A stretch of DNA of 5,487 nucleotides from positions 1-5,487 of the forward strand of contig JAGLQE010000214.1 in the NCBI GenBank assembly GCA_023137005.1. The letters run 5' to 3'. The position numbers were made by a program, and so were the translations under genes. A model generated the notes under the pieces. The model was not told the origin of the DNA and did not search any database. It was given only the letters and a program-made list of their open reading frames with translations. This DNA comes from Thermoplasmata archaeon (lineage in GTDB: Archaea > Thermoplasmatota > Thermoplasmata > SG8-5 > JAGLSY01). This document shows positions 1 through 5,423 of the stretch, in pieces. Each line of letters opens with the position of its first letter. Within the stretch, counting starts at the first letter, position 1.

Positions 1-103
1 TCCTGGTATCCGATGTGATCTCGGCTGGAAATTCATACCCACATCTGGAACATGTTAAGGCTCCCTCTTCCACGGGTTCTCCACACAATATGCAAAGGCT
101 CAT
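1..103 (-). CDS. Zinc-ribbon protein, N-terminal part only (cut by left edge)
   Basis: Thirty-four codons are open on the minus strand from an ATG at 103 to the window edge. The N-terminus begins MSLCILCGEP and has a four-cysteine pattern, C4-x2-C7 then ten residues, then C18-x2-C21 followed by G22-Y23. This is a short zinc ribbon (treble-clef/rubredoxin-like knuckles), as found at the start of many small archaeal proteins of varied function; it binds Zn structurally and does not by itself reveal the job. The next residues (E-F-P-A-E-I-T-S-D-T-R) look like a linker to a domain outside the window. An A/T-rich block at 128-142 lies about 30 nt upstream and could serve as its TATA box, which suits a very short leader. 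It is divergent from the FAD oxidase gene. The product class is fairly sure, the function unknown. Confidence 0.7.
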   Translation of the reverse strand, partial: MSLCILCGEPVEEGALTCSRCGYEFPAEITSDTR

Positions 104-167
104 CACCAATACGTATGCGCTCAGGGGATAAAAAAATATTTAGGGAATTTTGACTTATGGGGCTGTG
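104..167. promoter_or_regulatory. Shared divergent promoter region for zinc-ribbon gene and FAD oxidase
   Basis: Only 64 bp separate the two divergent start codons (103 minus, 168 plus). The region holds one conspicuous A/T block at 128-142 (ATAAAAAAATATTTA). Its right half centres about 30 nt before the ATG at 168 and its left half about 30 nt before the ATG at 103, close to the 26-27 nt between archaeal TATA boxes and transcription start. Both mRNAs would be leaderless or have only a few leader nucleotides. The two TBP sites would overlap, so the promoters may compete. The placement is seen; promoter activity is inferred. Confidence 0.55.
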
Positions 168-1721
168 ATGGAAATTCGAACAAATGCTCAGGACACGCAG
201 GACTATCTCACGGATGAGAGCAATATACATCATGCCTCCCCGGAGAATGTACAGGCAGTTTATTTCCCAGAGAATGAGGATGATGTCATTGGGATCCTGA
301 AGGAAGCCAGCTCCTCAAACACCAGGGTCACCATATCCGGCGCAGGCACTGGTATCACGGGTTCCAGGGTTCCCATTCACGGAGGAATAATAATCTCAAT
401 GGAAAGGATGCTTCAACTTCCCTCTCGCGAGAACTTCGAGACACTGGAATTCCAGGCCATGGCGGGCAAGGCCAATCTGCTCCTGAACAGGGAGGATGGG
501 CGACTGCTCGTGCCGTCTGGCCTCACACTCATAGATATTGACAATGGTCTTCCCTATGACCTGTTCCACCCCACAGACCCCACCGAGAGAACTGCCCAGA
601 TAGGGGGGAATGTGGCTACCAATGCCTCGGGCGCAAGAGGTTTCTTCTACGGCTCGACCAGAGACCGGATAAAGGGCCTGAGAATGATACTGGCTAGTGG
701 TGATATCATTCATGCGAAAAGGGGAGAATGCCTTGCCGATGAGAATGGGATCATAAATTTCATGACCCAGTCCGGCCAGTCACACAAGGTCCGGATACCG
801 ACCTATCAAATGCCGGGTGTGAAGAATGCGGCTGGCCTGTTCTGTCAGCCGGGCATGGACCTCATCGACCTCCTGATAGGGAGCGAGGGTTTATTTGGAA
901 TATTCACGGAGATCGAGCTGATGGTGGAGGAAGTGCCTGGCCAGATGATCGCGGACATCGCTTTCTTCGATGATGTGGAGGCCGGTATGGGGCTTGTGGA
1001 TGACCTAAGGCCACTGAAGGATAGGGGTATTCTATCCCTGGAGTTCTTCAATGATACGGCTCTGGATTTCATTCGGGAAGAATTTCCAGCCATCGAGGAC
1101 AATGCCCTGTCCGCCATATTCCTTGAACTATCATCCCAGGACCCGGAACTCCCGGAGATACTGGCCACCCTGCTCAAGAAGCATGGCTCGCTCAGGGACT
1201 GGTATGCGGGCAATAGGCTGGACAATCTGGAATTGAAGGAGTTCCGCCACGCCCTGCCAGACAAGCTCAATGCCTATCTCAAACAGCATGACTCCTACAA
1301 GATGGGAACTGATTTCGCAGTGCCTCCCAAGGCCTTCAGGGAAATGATGGCTCACTATCAGGCAATCGGAGAGGAGTTCAAAACCCAGCATCCCAGGGAA
1401 GGAGTGCATTACACCATGCTGGGGCATATCGGGGACCATCATGTTCATTTCAATTTCATAGCCCAGACACCTGAGGAGCGGGTGACTGCCAGCTCTCTCT
1501 ATCTCAAGCTAGCAAGGAAGGCCATTGAACTGGGGGGAACGATCTCGGCCGAGCATGGGGTGGGGAAGAAGACGGTGATTGTGGATGGGGTTGAAACTCC
1601 CTACTTGGAGTTGATGTACGGAAAGACTGGCCTAAAGGAAATTGCAGAGGTCAAGAAGGTGTTCGACCCAGATCTACTTCTGAACATTGGGAACATGGTG
1701 CCGTTCGAGTATTATGACTAG
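168..1721 (+). CDS. FAD-binding D-2-hydroxyacid dehydrogenase (GlcD / D-lactate dehydrogenase type)
   Basis: This predicted 517-residue flavoprotein belongs to the PCMH/VAO family. Such enzymes oxidise D-lactate, glycolate or other D-2-hydroxy acids to the 2-oxo acid and pass electrons to a quinone, ferredoxin-type or other acceptor. The N-terminal FAD domain has TISGAGTGITGS (about 55-66) and the pyrophosphate-binding stretch around 145-166 with key pieces IGGNVATNASGA and YGSTRD. The C-terminal FAD-oxidase domain has GHIGDHHVHFN (419-429), whose histidines match the family's metal/substrate site (usually GHxGDxNxH; here the Asn is His), and AEHGVGKK (461-468) near the flavin. Length is normal for a stand-alone member. 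No GlcE/GlcF-like iron-sulfur partner lies nearby, so the acceptor is unknown. ATG 168 is preferred over TTG 150 because the TATA block would sit only ~12 nt from the TTG; GTG 165 cannot be excluded. Exact substrate unknown. Confidence 0.9.
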   Translation: MEIRTNAQDTQDYLTDESNIHHASPENVQAVYFPENEDDVIGILKEASSSNTRVTISGAGTGITGSRVPIHGGIIISMERMLQLPSRENFETLEFQAMAGKANLLLNREDGRLLVPSGLTLIDIDNGLPYDLFHPTDPTERTAQIGGNVATNASGARGFFYGSTRDRIKGLRMILASGDIIHAKRGECLADENGIINFMTQSGQSHKVRIPTYQMPGVKNAAGLFCQPGMDLIDLLIGSEGLFGIFTEIELMVEEVPGQMIADIAFFDDVEAGMGLVDDLRPLKDRGILSLEFFNDTALDFIREEFPAIEDNALSAIFLELSSQDPELPEILATLLKKHGSLRDWYAGNRLDNLELKEFRHALPDKLNAYLKQHDSYKMGTDFAVPPKAFREMMAHYQAIGEEFKTQHPREGVHYTMLGHIGDHHVHFNFIAQTPEERVTASSLYLKLARKAIELGGTISAEHGVGKKTVIVDGVETPYLELMYGKTGLKEIAEVKKVFDPDLLLNIGNMVPFEYYD

Positions 1722-1730
1722 CCAGTGATA

Positions 1731-2294
1731 TCAAGGGACAATTGGCGGGATATGGTCAACCTTTCCTCGGGACTCATAATATTCCTCGCGAAGCATATCC
1801 ATGTAAATACCATCTACCAGCTTTCCACCAATGATGCTTCCTTCCCTGAAGCGCGCACTGATCTTGAAGCCAATTTTCTGAGCGGCGGCCACTCCTCTTT
1901 CACCACCCGCCTGGGTCCATAATCTAATTACCTGGATACCCCTTTCTTCGAACAGGAATTCGAGAAGCAGTTCATGAGCTTCCATAGCATATCCTTTGCC
2001 CCAGAAGTCCACCCCGGTTATCACGCCGATGCTGGCAGCGAAACGTAATGGCCCCTCACCGTATCCGATATGACCTACTAGCTCCCCTTCCAGTGTCTCT
2101 ATGGACCAGGTCCCGCAATCGGGCTTCTCATATTCCTTTTCAACCCATTTAGCAACTGTCTTCACGGTCGCGCGAGGAGGAAGCCTCTGATTCCATGCCT
2201 GGGTGCGTAGGTCGTTCTTCAGAGCGGCGAAGAACTCATAATCCTCTTCTTTGTGAGGTCTGAGCCTTATCAGCTTTCCGGTCATTGTATCCAT
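1731..2294 (-). CDS. GNAT N-acetyltransferase, RimJ/RimL type (second gene of pair)
   Basis: A 187-residue acetyltransferase predicted to transfer acetyl from acetyl-CoA to an amino group. The N-terminus (GKLIRLRPHKEEDYEFF) is the usual first strand and helix of RimJ/RimL-like GNATs. The acetyl-CoA pyrophosphate loop is at about 97-106 (FWGKGYAMEA, matching the Q/R-x-x-G-x-G/A motif). Residues 137-143 (AAQKIGF) are the conserved 'A-x-x-[KR]-x-GF' element near the CoA tail. It ends with GKLVDGIYMDML near 157-168, shared with its neighbour. The start at 2294 overlaps the TAA of the upstream GNAT by one base (TAATG) and has a strong ribosome-binding site, so translation is probably coupled. Met4 is a less likely start. 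Its 3' end faces the FAD oxidase with a 9-nt gap. The substrate (ribosomal protein, small amine or antibiotic) cannot be read from the sequence. Confidence 0.88.
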   Translation of the reverse strand: MDTMTGKLIRLRPHKEEDYEFFAALKNDLRTQAWNQRLPPRATVKTVAKWVEKEYEKPDCGTWSIETLEGELVGHIGYGEGPLRFAASIGVITGVDFWGKGYAMEAHELLLEFLFEERGIQVIRLWTQAGGERGVAAAQKIGFKISARFREGSIIGGKLVDGIYMDMLREEYYESRGKVDHIPPIVP

Positions 2295-2845
2295 TACTCA
2301 TCACCCCCTGAATATCTGGCTAAATATTCAGCTTTGAGCATATCTAGAAAGATCCCATCATAGAACTTGCCATTCCTGATGCCAGCCCGTCTCTCGATGC
2401 CGACCTTGGTAAAGCCCAGTTTGTCCATGAAGGCCAGGCTAGCCTCGTTCCATTCTTCAGCGTAGCCACTGGTAGAGTGAGCTATCGAGTCCTCAAAGCA
2501 TCGCTTCAGCATTTCCTCAACCGCCTGGGTCCCATAACCCTGCCTACGGTATTCTGGCCAAATAACAATTCCAAAATGTGGTGTTCGTGGGTCCCACCTA
2601 CTATAATAATCACTCATCCCTATGCATTTTCCGTCCCTTGTCCAGATAGTGAAGATCGCCGTGCGCTTTTCCTTTATTGTTTTATCGATCTTTTCCTTTA
2701 TCTGAGACTTGGACATGGGTGCCCAGCTCTCTCCGAAATCTAATATGCCGGACAACTCATGCCTGCACTCCCCATTCTGATATTTGTGTATCATATCAAT
2801 ATCTGGCTCTTCTATGGATCTGTATTCTAGAATATCCTGGGTCAT
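2294..2845 (-). CDS. GNAT N-acetyltransferase, RimJ/RimL type (first gene of pair)
   Basis: A 183-residue GNAT. The acetyl-CoA loop YRRQGYGTQA lies at 99-108, preceded by the beta-strand FGIVIWPE. The segment EWNEASLAFMDKLGF (131-145) carries the conserved Asn and the Leu-Gly-Phe typical of the family. It closes with NGKFYDGIFLDMLKAEY, nearly the same as the ending of the downstream GNAT, so the two are tandem paralogues though otherwise divergent. I chose ATG 2845: GGTGAGG sits two bases before it and a TATA-like box lies 30-40 nt upstream. An in-frame ATG at 2896 would extend the protein by 17 residues (MFNSYFNRD...), but it lies upstream of that box and those residues do not resemble a GNAT start. 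The pair forms a leftward operon. The acetylated substrate is unknown; paired GNATs may form a heterodimer or have diverged in specificity (inference). Confidence 0.87.
   Translation of the reverse strand: MTQDILEYRSIEEPDIDMIHKYQNGECRHELSGILDFGESWAPMSKSQIKEKIDKTIKEKRTAIFTIWTRDGKCIGMSDYYSRWDPRTPHFGIVIWPEYRRQGYGTQAVEEMLKRCFEDSIAHSTSGYAEEWNEASLAFMDKLGFTKVGIERRAGIRNGKFYDGIFLDMLKAEYLARYSGGDE
2301..2308 (-). promoter_or_regulatory. Strong Shine-Dalgarno for downstream GNAT, inside the upstream gene
   Basis: On the minus strand GGGGGTGA lies 6 nt before the ATG at 2294, within the last codons of the upstream GNAT, and the stop and start overlap as TAATG. The match to the archaeal anti-Shine-Dalgarno is long, which fits an internal operon gene translated by re-initiation. 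The two other leftward genes have no such site (SelB-like, transglutaminase) and look leaderless. Confidence 0.7.
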
Positions 2846-2847
2846 TT

Positions 2848-2885
2848 CCTCACCAGGTATGGAAACGCAGTCACGATTAAAATAA
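2848..2885 (-). promoter_or_regulatory. Promoter and ribosome-binding site of the GNAT operon
   Basis: On the minus strand a TATA-like TTATTTTAAT (2876-2885) is followed by GGTGAGG (2848-2854) just before the ATG at 2845. About 26 nt downstream of the box centre is position ~2854, so the mRNA would start almost exactly at the Shine-Dalgarno with a leader of roughly 9 nt. This arrangement decides the start of the first GNAT. Inferred from spacing only. Confidence 0.5.
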
Positions 2886-2898
2886 CTATTGAACATGC

Positions 2899-2927
2899 CG
2901 AATGAAATCGCTTCGCTCTCTCATTCG
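2899..2927 (-). terminator. Hairpin at the 3' end of the SelB-like gene (possible terminator)
   Basis: CGAATGA (2899-2905) and TCATTCG (2921-2927) form a perfect 7-bp inverted repeat with a 15-nt loop. The right arm includes the last codons and the TGA stop of the SelB-like gene, so in its mRNA the stop codon would be base-paired. No T-run follows immediately on the minus strand; the A/T-rich stretch 10-25 nt further on is the GNAT operon's promoter. It may act as an mRNA 3' end or insulator. The structure is seen, the role is not. Confidence 0.35.
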
Positions 2928-3877
2928 ATGACAGTCGCACTGCCTATCACCCGGGGTCCAGTGGACTCAAGCCAATTGAGCACTATCCTGTCACTGGGGT
3001 CAAAGACCATCGGAGTGTCCAGCTTGACCTTGACCTTTCCCACGTCGCCAGCTTTCAATTCCCCATCCATTGAAATAGAACAAGCCAGGAACTGCATTCC
3101 CGAAGAAAGGTGAATGGCCACACCATCTCTGAGAGTATCACGCCAGAACTTATTGACACTTACCTCCAGCTCCAACTCGCTGGCCACCTTCAATCCGCCT
3201 TCTTCGGTGAGCACACTTCCGCGGTTCACCTCATGCGGCTCGACATTCTTCAGAACCAATCCCACCCTGGAACCCGAACCAGCTTCGGGCACATCATTAT
3301 CATGTACCTGGATGGATCGAACTATGGTCTTTTTCCCATCTGGAAGCACAATGAGGTTCTGATGTTTTGACACAATTCCCTGGTCAACCAAGCCCAAACT
3401 GACGGTTCCCAGCCCCTTCACGGGAAATGACTGGTCAATGCTCACTCTGGTGACACCTTCTCGAACAACTGGTTCTCTTTCTAGAAGCCCTTCGCGCATG
3501 ACATTGGGGTCTGGCATTCCTTCCACCATCTCCCAGCTCTCAGCAGCCGTATCCTTCAGAAGTGGCTGGATCTGGTCCGCTGAGATATAATTGTCCAGGA
3601 TGATCATTCCTTTTTTCTTCCCCATGACCTCGCAGGCCACTATCATCTCCCCAATGGTCTTGTCCAGCTTGTCGATGACCATGAAGACCTCCTCTCCCAG
3701 ATACAGGGAATAGAGGAGTGGTGGTAATTTATCAGGATATTTTGTCGGACTGGCCACTGTCAGGGATTTATCATCCTTCTTGAGATTGTACAGGGTCATG
3801 TCTGTCTCTGACCCTTTCTTGCCCAGCTTGGAGGCCAGATCTTCCGAGTTCAGCACGCAGATCATGGTGGTGTCCAT
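2921..3877 (-). CDS. Archaeal SelB-like protein (aSelBL), EF-Tu fold with degenerate GTPase domain
   Basis: A 318-residue protein related to the selenocysteine elongation factor SelB and to EF-Tu. Residues ~143-228 match domain II (VSIDQSFPVKGLGTV, later GKKTIVRSIQVHDNDVPEA, then NRGSVLT). Residues ~229-318 match domain III, ending RVIGSATVIE. The first ~140 residues sit where the G domain should be, but the P-loop GHVDxGKS, the DxPGH switch and NKxD are all missing; LDNYISADQIQPLL (94-107) looks like a remnant of the NKxD region. The SECIS-binding C-terminal domain is absent. This matches the described archaeal SelB-like family, thought not to bind GTP; its role is unsettled. It may bind an aminoacyl-tRNA or ribosomal partner through domains II/III (inference). 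No Shine-Dalgarno precedes the ATG; a TATA box 26 nt upstream suggests a leaderless mRNA. It is divergent from tRNA-Glu. Confidence 0.87.
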   Translation of the reverse strand: MDTTMICVLNSEDLASKLGKKGSETDMTLYNLKKDDKSLTVASPTKYPDKLPPLLYSLYLGEEVFMVIDKLDKTIGEMIVACEVMGKKKGMIILDNYISADQIQPLLKDTAAESWEMVEGMPDPNVMREGLLEREPVVREGVTRVSIDQSFPVKGLGTVSLGLVDQGIVSKHQNLIVLPDGKKTIVRSIQVHDNDVPEAGSGSRVGLVLKNVEPHEVNRGSVLTEEGGLKVASELELEVSVNKFWRDTLRDGVAIHLSSGMQFLACSISMDGELKAGDVGKVKVKLDTPMVFDPSDRIVLNWLESTGPRVIGSATVIE

Positions 3878-3899
3878 GGAGGGGGGGAGTTGGAGGGAT

Positions 3900-3907
3900 T
3901 ATTAATA
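3900..3907 (-). promoter_or_regulatory. TATA box of the SelB-like gene (leaderless)
   Basis: TATTAATA is centred about 26 nt upstream of the ATG at 3877, exactly the archaeal TATA-to-start distance, so transcription probably begins at or next to the A of the ATG. The sequence between them is pyrimidine-rich on the coding strand (a C7 run at 3881-3887) and contains no ribosome-binding site, which supports a leaderless message. Confidence 0.6.
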
Positions 3908-3928
3908 GATATTGAATGGGAGCCAATA

Positions 3929-3948
3929 ATTAAGTAAATATTAAGTAA
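3929..3948. repeat. Tandem 9-bp repeat, 11-bp period, between divergent promoters
   Basis: ATTAAGTAA occurs at 3929-3937 and again at 3940-3948, one helical turn apart, between the SelB-like gene and tRNA-Glu. It overlaps the likely tRNA TATA box. The geometry suits a dimeric regulator binding one DNA face, but A/T-rich promoter DNA can produce such repeats by chance. Confidence 0.4.
3936..3944 (+). promoter_or_regulatory. Probable TATA box of tRNA-Glu
   Basis: AAATATTAA is centred at 3940, so transcription would start near 3966 and give a ~17-nt leader removed by RNase P before the mature 5' end at 3983. It is the best A/T box at a suitable distance; neighbouring A/T-rich positions could also serve. 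Confidence 0.45.
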
Positions 3949-3982
3949 TCAATGGGATTACAGCCTCAATACAACAATTCAT

Positions 3983-4055
3983 GCTCCTGTAGTGTAGTGG
4001 CCAATCATGAAGCCCTCTCGAGGCTTCGACGCGGATTCAAATTCCGCCGGGAGCA
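3983..4055 (+). tRNA. trnE: tRNA-Glu (anticodon CUC)
   Basis: A complete 73-nt cloverleaf without introns. Acceptor GCTCCTG pairs with CGGGAGC (one T-G wobble at 6:67), with discriminator A73. The D arm carries the typical AGTGGCCAA loop. Anticodon stem AAGCC/GGCTT closes the loop CTCTCGA, giving anticodon CTC, which reads GAG (Glu). A 4-nt variable region (CGAC) precedes the T arm, GCGGA/TCCGC with loop TTCAAAT. The 3' CCA is not encoded (TAT follows), so it must be added by the CCA enzyme. T-rich DNA follows directly. It is divergent from the SelB-like gene and convergent with the transglutaminase-like gene. Nothing in the fold suggests a pseudogene. Confidence 0.96.
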
Positions 4056-4106
4056 TATTTATTTTTAAGATGCGTGTTTTACCATTGATATGTACGCATC
4101 TTTTTT
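4056..4106 (+). terminator. Transcription end of tRNA-Glu: T-rich tract, then hairpin with T6
   Basis: TATTTATTTTT (4056-4066) follows the tRNA directly and fits the oligo-T signals that end archaeal tRNA transcripts. Next comes a perfect 9-bp inverted repeat, AAGATGCGT (4067-4075) and ACGCATCTT (4094-4102), extendable by two wobble pairs, with a T6 run at 4101-4106. The second part looks like a bacterial intrinsic terminator and may be a backup, or a folded element belonging to the repeat region that follows. Only the plus orientation has the T-run. Confidence 0.6.
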
Positions 4107-4241
4107 ATCAACCACTACATGAACCCAATGATTGAAGAGGTTGATTCGAATTGCGACTATACCCATTGACCCTACGCATTTATTTTGATCAAACGTGTAC
4201 TTGATACCAACAGGTAATGAGTTTGATTCGATTTTAATTGC
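4081..4241. repeat. Diverged ~80-bp tandem duplication in the gene-free stretch behind tRNA-Glu
   Basis: Units 4081-4160 and 4161-4241 share the same landmarks in the same order with a period of 80-81 bp: ACC(C)ATTGA, TACGCAT, a T-run, ATCAA, TAC-x-TGA, GAG(G/T)TTGATTCGA (12 of 13 identical) and ATTGC. Small gaps separate them. Neither unit contains an intact gene; the open stretches are under 40 codons and the units are not in the same frame throughout. The rest of 4056-4304 holds the tRNA terminator and the left 17-bp repeat copy. It may be remains of a decayed gene or a non-coding repeat family. Confidence 0.45.
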
Positions 4242-4247
4242 CTTTAT

Positions 4248-4264
4248 TTTGTTAAGCTGGGTGT
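4248..4264 (+). repeat. 17-bp direct repeat, left copy
   Basis: TTTGTTAAGCTGGGTGT is identical to 5461-5477 and lies 40 bp beyond the 3' end of the transglutaminase-like gene. The bases just before the two copies differ (T and G), as do the bases just after (G and T), so the match is exactly 17 bp. An exact 17-mer pair is very unlikely by chance in 5.5 kb. Confidence 0.8.
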
Positions 4265-4304
4265 GGCAGTGTGTTGTTCATTACGGGCAAAGGATGAGGA
4301 CTAC

Positions 4305-5387
4305 CTAAGGAGTGATAATCAAGTATAATACGAAAGTATCATAATAATCATCAACATCAAAATCGTCCAAATATCCCAATATGAAATCAACCTCTGTGAG
4401 TGTATCTTGCCCACATGTTACATTGATAACTTCTCTATCAATGATAACTTCATTCTCTCTTAATTCAAAGGAGAATGTAACATCATTGTCCAGATCATGC
4501 TCGAATGCATATAGTTCACATTCAACATCAAAGTAGTAGCCTAATTCATTGTCATAATTATTGTAATCTAAATCAAACGTGAATACCGCTCCGTAAACTG
4601 GGACCCCAACAATAGAAGTTATGTTCCAATGGTGTTCCCATTTAGGATCTAATTCTGCGAAATCGAAATATTCACCACTCAGAGAATTTGTTGGATCCAA
4701 CCCAATCCACCCCTCTCCCAGATATATATCTATTTTTTCCTGAACAATGCTCTGTGGCGGAGAATATGATGGCATCTTTACCGCAACATATGTATGAGTT
4801 AATATGATTCCATTGACCTCTCCAACTGTATATACAATTGCAACCTCTTTCAGCCCCATTGCATATAACAGAGACGCAAGAAGTGACGCATAATCTCCGC
4901 ATACTCCTTCATTTGTTGTTAATGTAGTCACGGGATATGAACGTGCATATGTTCCACTATCTACATAATCAATTTCCTCAGCTACATAATTATATGCAGC
5001 TTTTGCTTGTTGCACAATATCATCAGGATAAGATTCCTTGAAGCCATTAGCCAGACCTTGAATAGTTGGAGTAACTTGAACTGTTAATAAGTTAGTGGTT
5101 GGAGCATAATCATGAGTATAATTTCCCCACAATAATGTACCACCCTCGATATAAATAAGGGCTAAATCTTTTGGTGTCGTAGGGTATCTGTCATAAAATT
5201 TTGGATCATTGGGGTTAATTGGCGCTAAATCTGAATAATCTCTTAATACATAACTCAGACTAGCTAAAATTATAACCAGCACTATTGCAAATGCAATGAG
5301 TTTCTTGTTTGGTTGTTTCTTTGGCATTTGACTATTTTCAGAAGCCTCAACGGATACTTCCCTTCCTGTCTGCGATAAATCTTCCAC
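4305..5387 (-). CDS. Membrane-anchored extracellular transglutaminase-like cysteine protein
   Basis: A predicted 360-residue protein. A polar N-terminus with PKKQPNKK precedes one membrane helix (about 29-48); the rest should lie outside the cell. The core (~120-235) is a transglutaminase-like papain fold with the full triad: Cys163 in NEGVCGDYASLL, His198 in THTYVAV and Asp231 in GLDPTN. Archaeal and bacterial members are mostly peptidases or of unknown substrate, rather than true crosslinking enzymes. The last ~100 residues are acidic, rich in Asp and Tyr, and look like a beta-sandwich; possible N-glycosylation sequons include NYT (89-91) and NIT (255-257). The start is GTG 5387, about 27 nt from a TATA box with no Shine-Dalgarno; ATG 5327 is possible and keeps the helix. 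The stop is TAG. The gene is much more AT-rich than its neighbours and flanked by 17-bp direct repeats, so it was probably acquired separately. Confidence 0.85.
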   Translation of the reverse strand: MEDLSQTGREVSVEASENSQMPKKQPNKKLIAFAIVLVIILASLSYVLRDYSDLAPINPNDPKFYDRYPTTPKDLALIYIEGGTLLWGNYTHDYAPTTNLLTVQVTPTIQGLANGFKESYPDDIVQQAKAAYNYVAEEIDYVDSGTYARSYPVTTLTTNEGVCGDYASLLASLLYAMGLKEVAIVYTVGEVNGIILTHTYVAVKMPSYSPPQSIVQEKIDIYLGEGWIGLDPTNSLSGEYFDFAELDPKWEHHWNITSIVGVPVYGAVFTFDLDYNNYDNELGYYFDVECELYAFEHDLDNDVTFSFELRENEVIIDREVINVTCGQDTLTEVDFILGYLDDFDVDDYYDTFVLYLIITP

Positions 5388-5408
5388 GCATCCATGAAGA
5401 TATTGATC

Positions 5409-5421
5409 AACATATAGATTT
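5409..5421 (-). promoter_or_regulatory. TATA box of the transglutaminase-like gene
   Basis: On the minus strand AAATCTATATGTT is centred about 27 nt before the GTG at 5387, so the mRNA probably begins at the start codon. This supports GTG over the in-frame ATG 60 nt further in. Spacing is the only evidence. Confidence 0.5.
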
Positions 5422-5423
5422 TT

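Noticed and set aside
33..233. 66-codon minus-strand open frame crossing the oxidase start
   Set aside because: It overlaps both the oxidase N-terminus and the zinc-ribbon gene, has no recognisable domain, and would cross the divergent promoter block.
845..1448. Open frames antisense to and overlapping the FAD oxidase
   Set aside because: They are Ser/Arg/Pro-rich shadow translations of a well-conserved gene, with no motifs or start signals.
2477..3370. Plus-strand open frames opposite the GNAT and SelB-like genes
   Set aside because: They are shadows of clearly recognised minus-strand proteins; none has a domain or promoter.
2921..3877. Genuine selenocysteine-specific SelB
   Set aside because: The G domain motifs and the SECIS-binding domain are missing, and no SECIS-like element or selenoprotein gene is in the window.
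4139..4156. GTTGATTCGAATTGCGA resembling a tRNA T arm, as a possible att remnant of tRNA-Glu
   Set aside because: Only about eight bases resemble the tRNA-Glu T loop region, and the acceptor 3' end is not repeated, so it is not a credible attachment-site duplication.
4120..4170. 16-codon frame starting MNPMIEEVDSN in the duplication
   Set aside because: Too short, no ribosome-binding site, and the matching part of the second unit lacks an ATG and ends differently.
1719..4307. TAG codons ending the FAD oxidase (1719-1721) and transglutaminase (4305-4307) as possible pyrrolysine sites
   Set aside because: Readthrough would add only seven residues to the transglutaminase, or a run antisense to the GNAT for the oxidase. 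Both proteins end at natural family lengths, so TAG acts as an ordinary stop here.
4195..4308. 37-codon plus-strand frame from GTG, with a hydrophobic stretch (LIAFILLSWVW)
   Set aside because: No start signal was found; it crosses the repeat region and overlaps the transglutaminase stop. It could be a small membrane peptide or decayed coding DNA, but it cannot be supported.
4672..4902. 76-codon minus-strand frame inside the transglutaminase gene, Cys-rich
   Set aside because: It is an alternative frame of the catalytic region, and its cysteines come from the out-of-frame reading.
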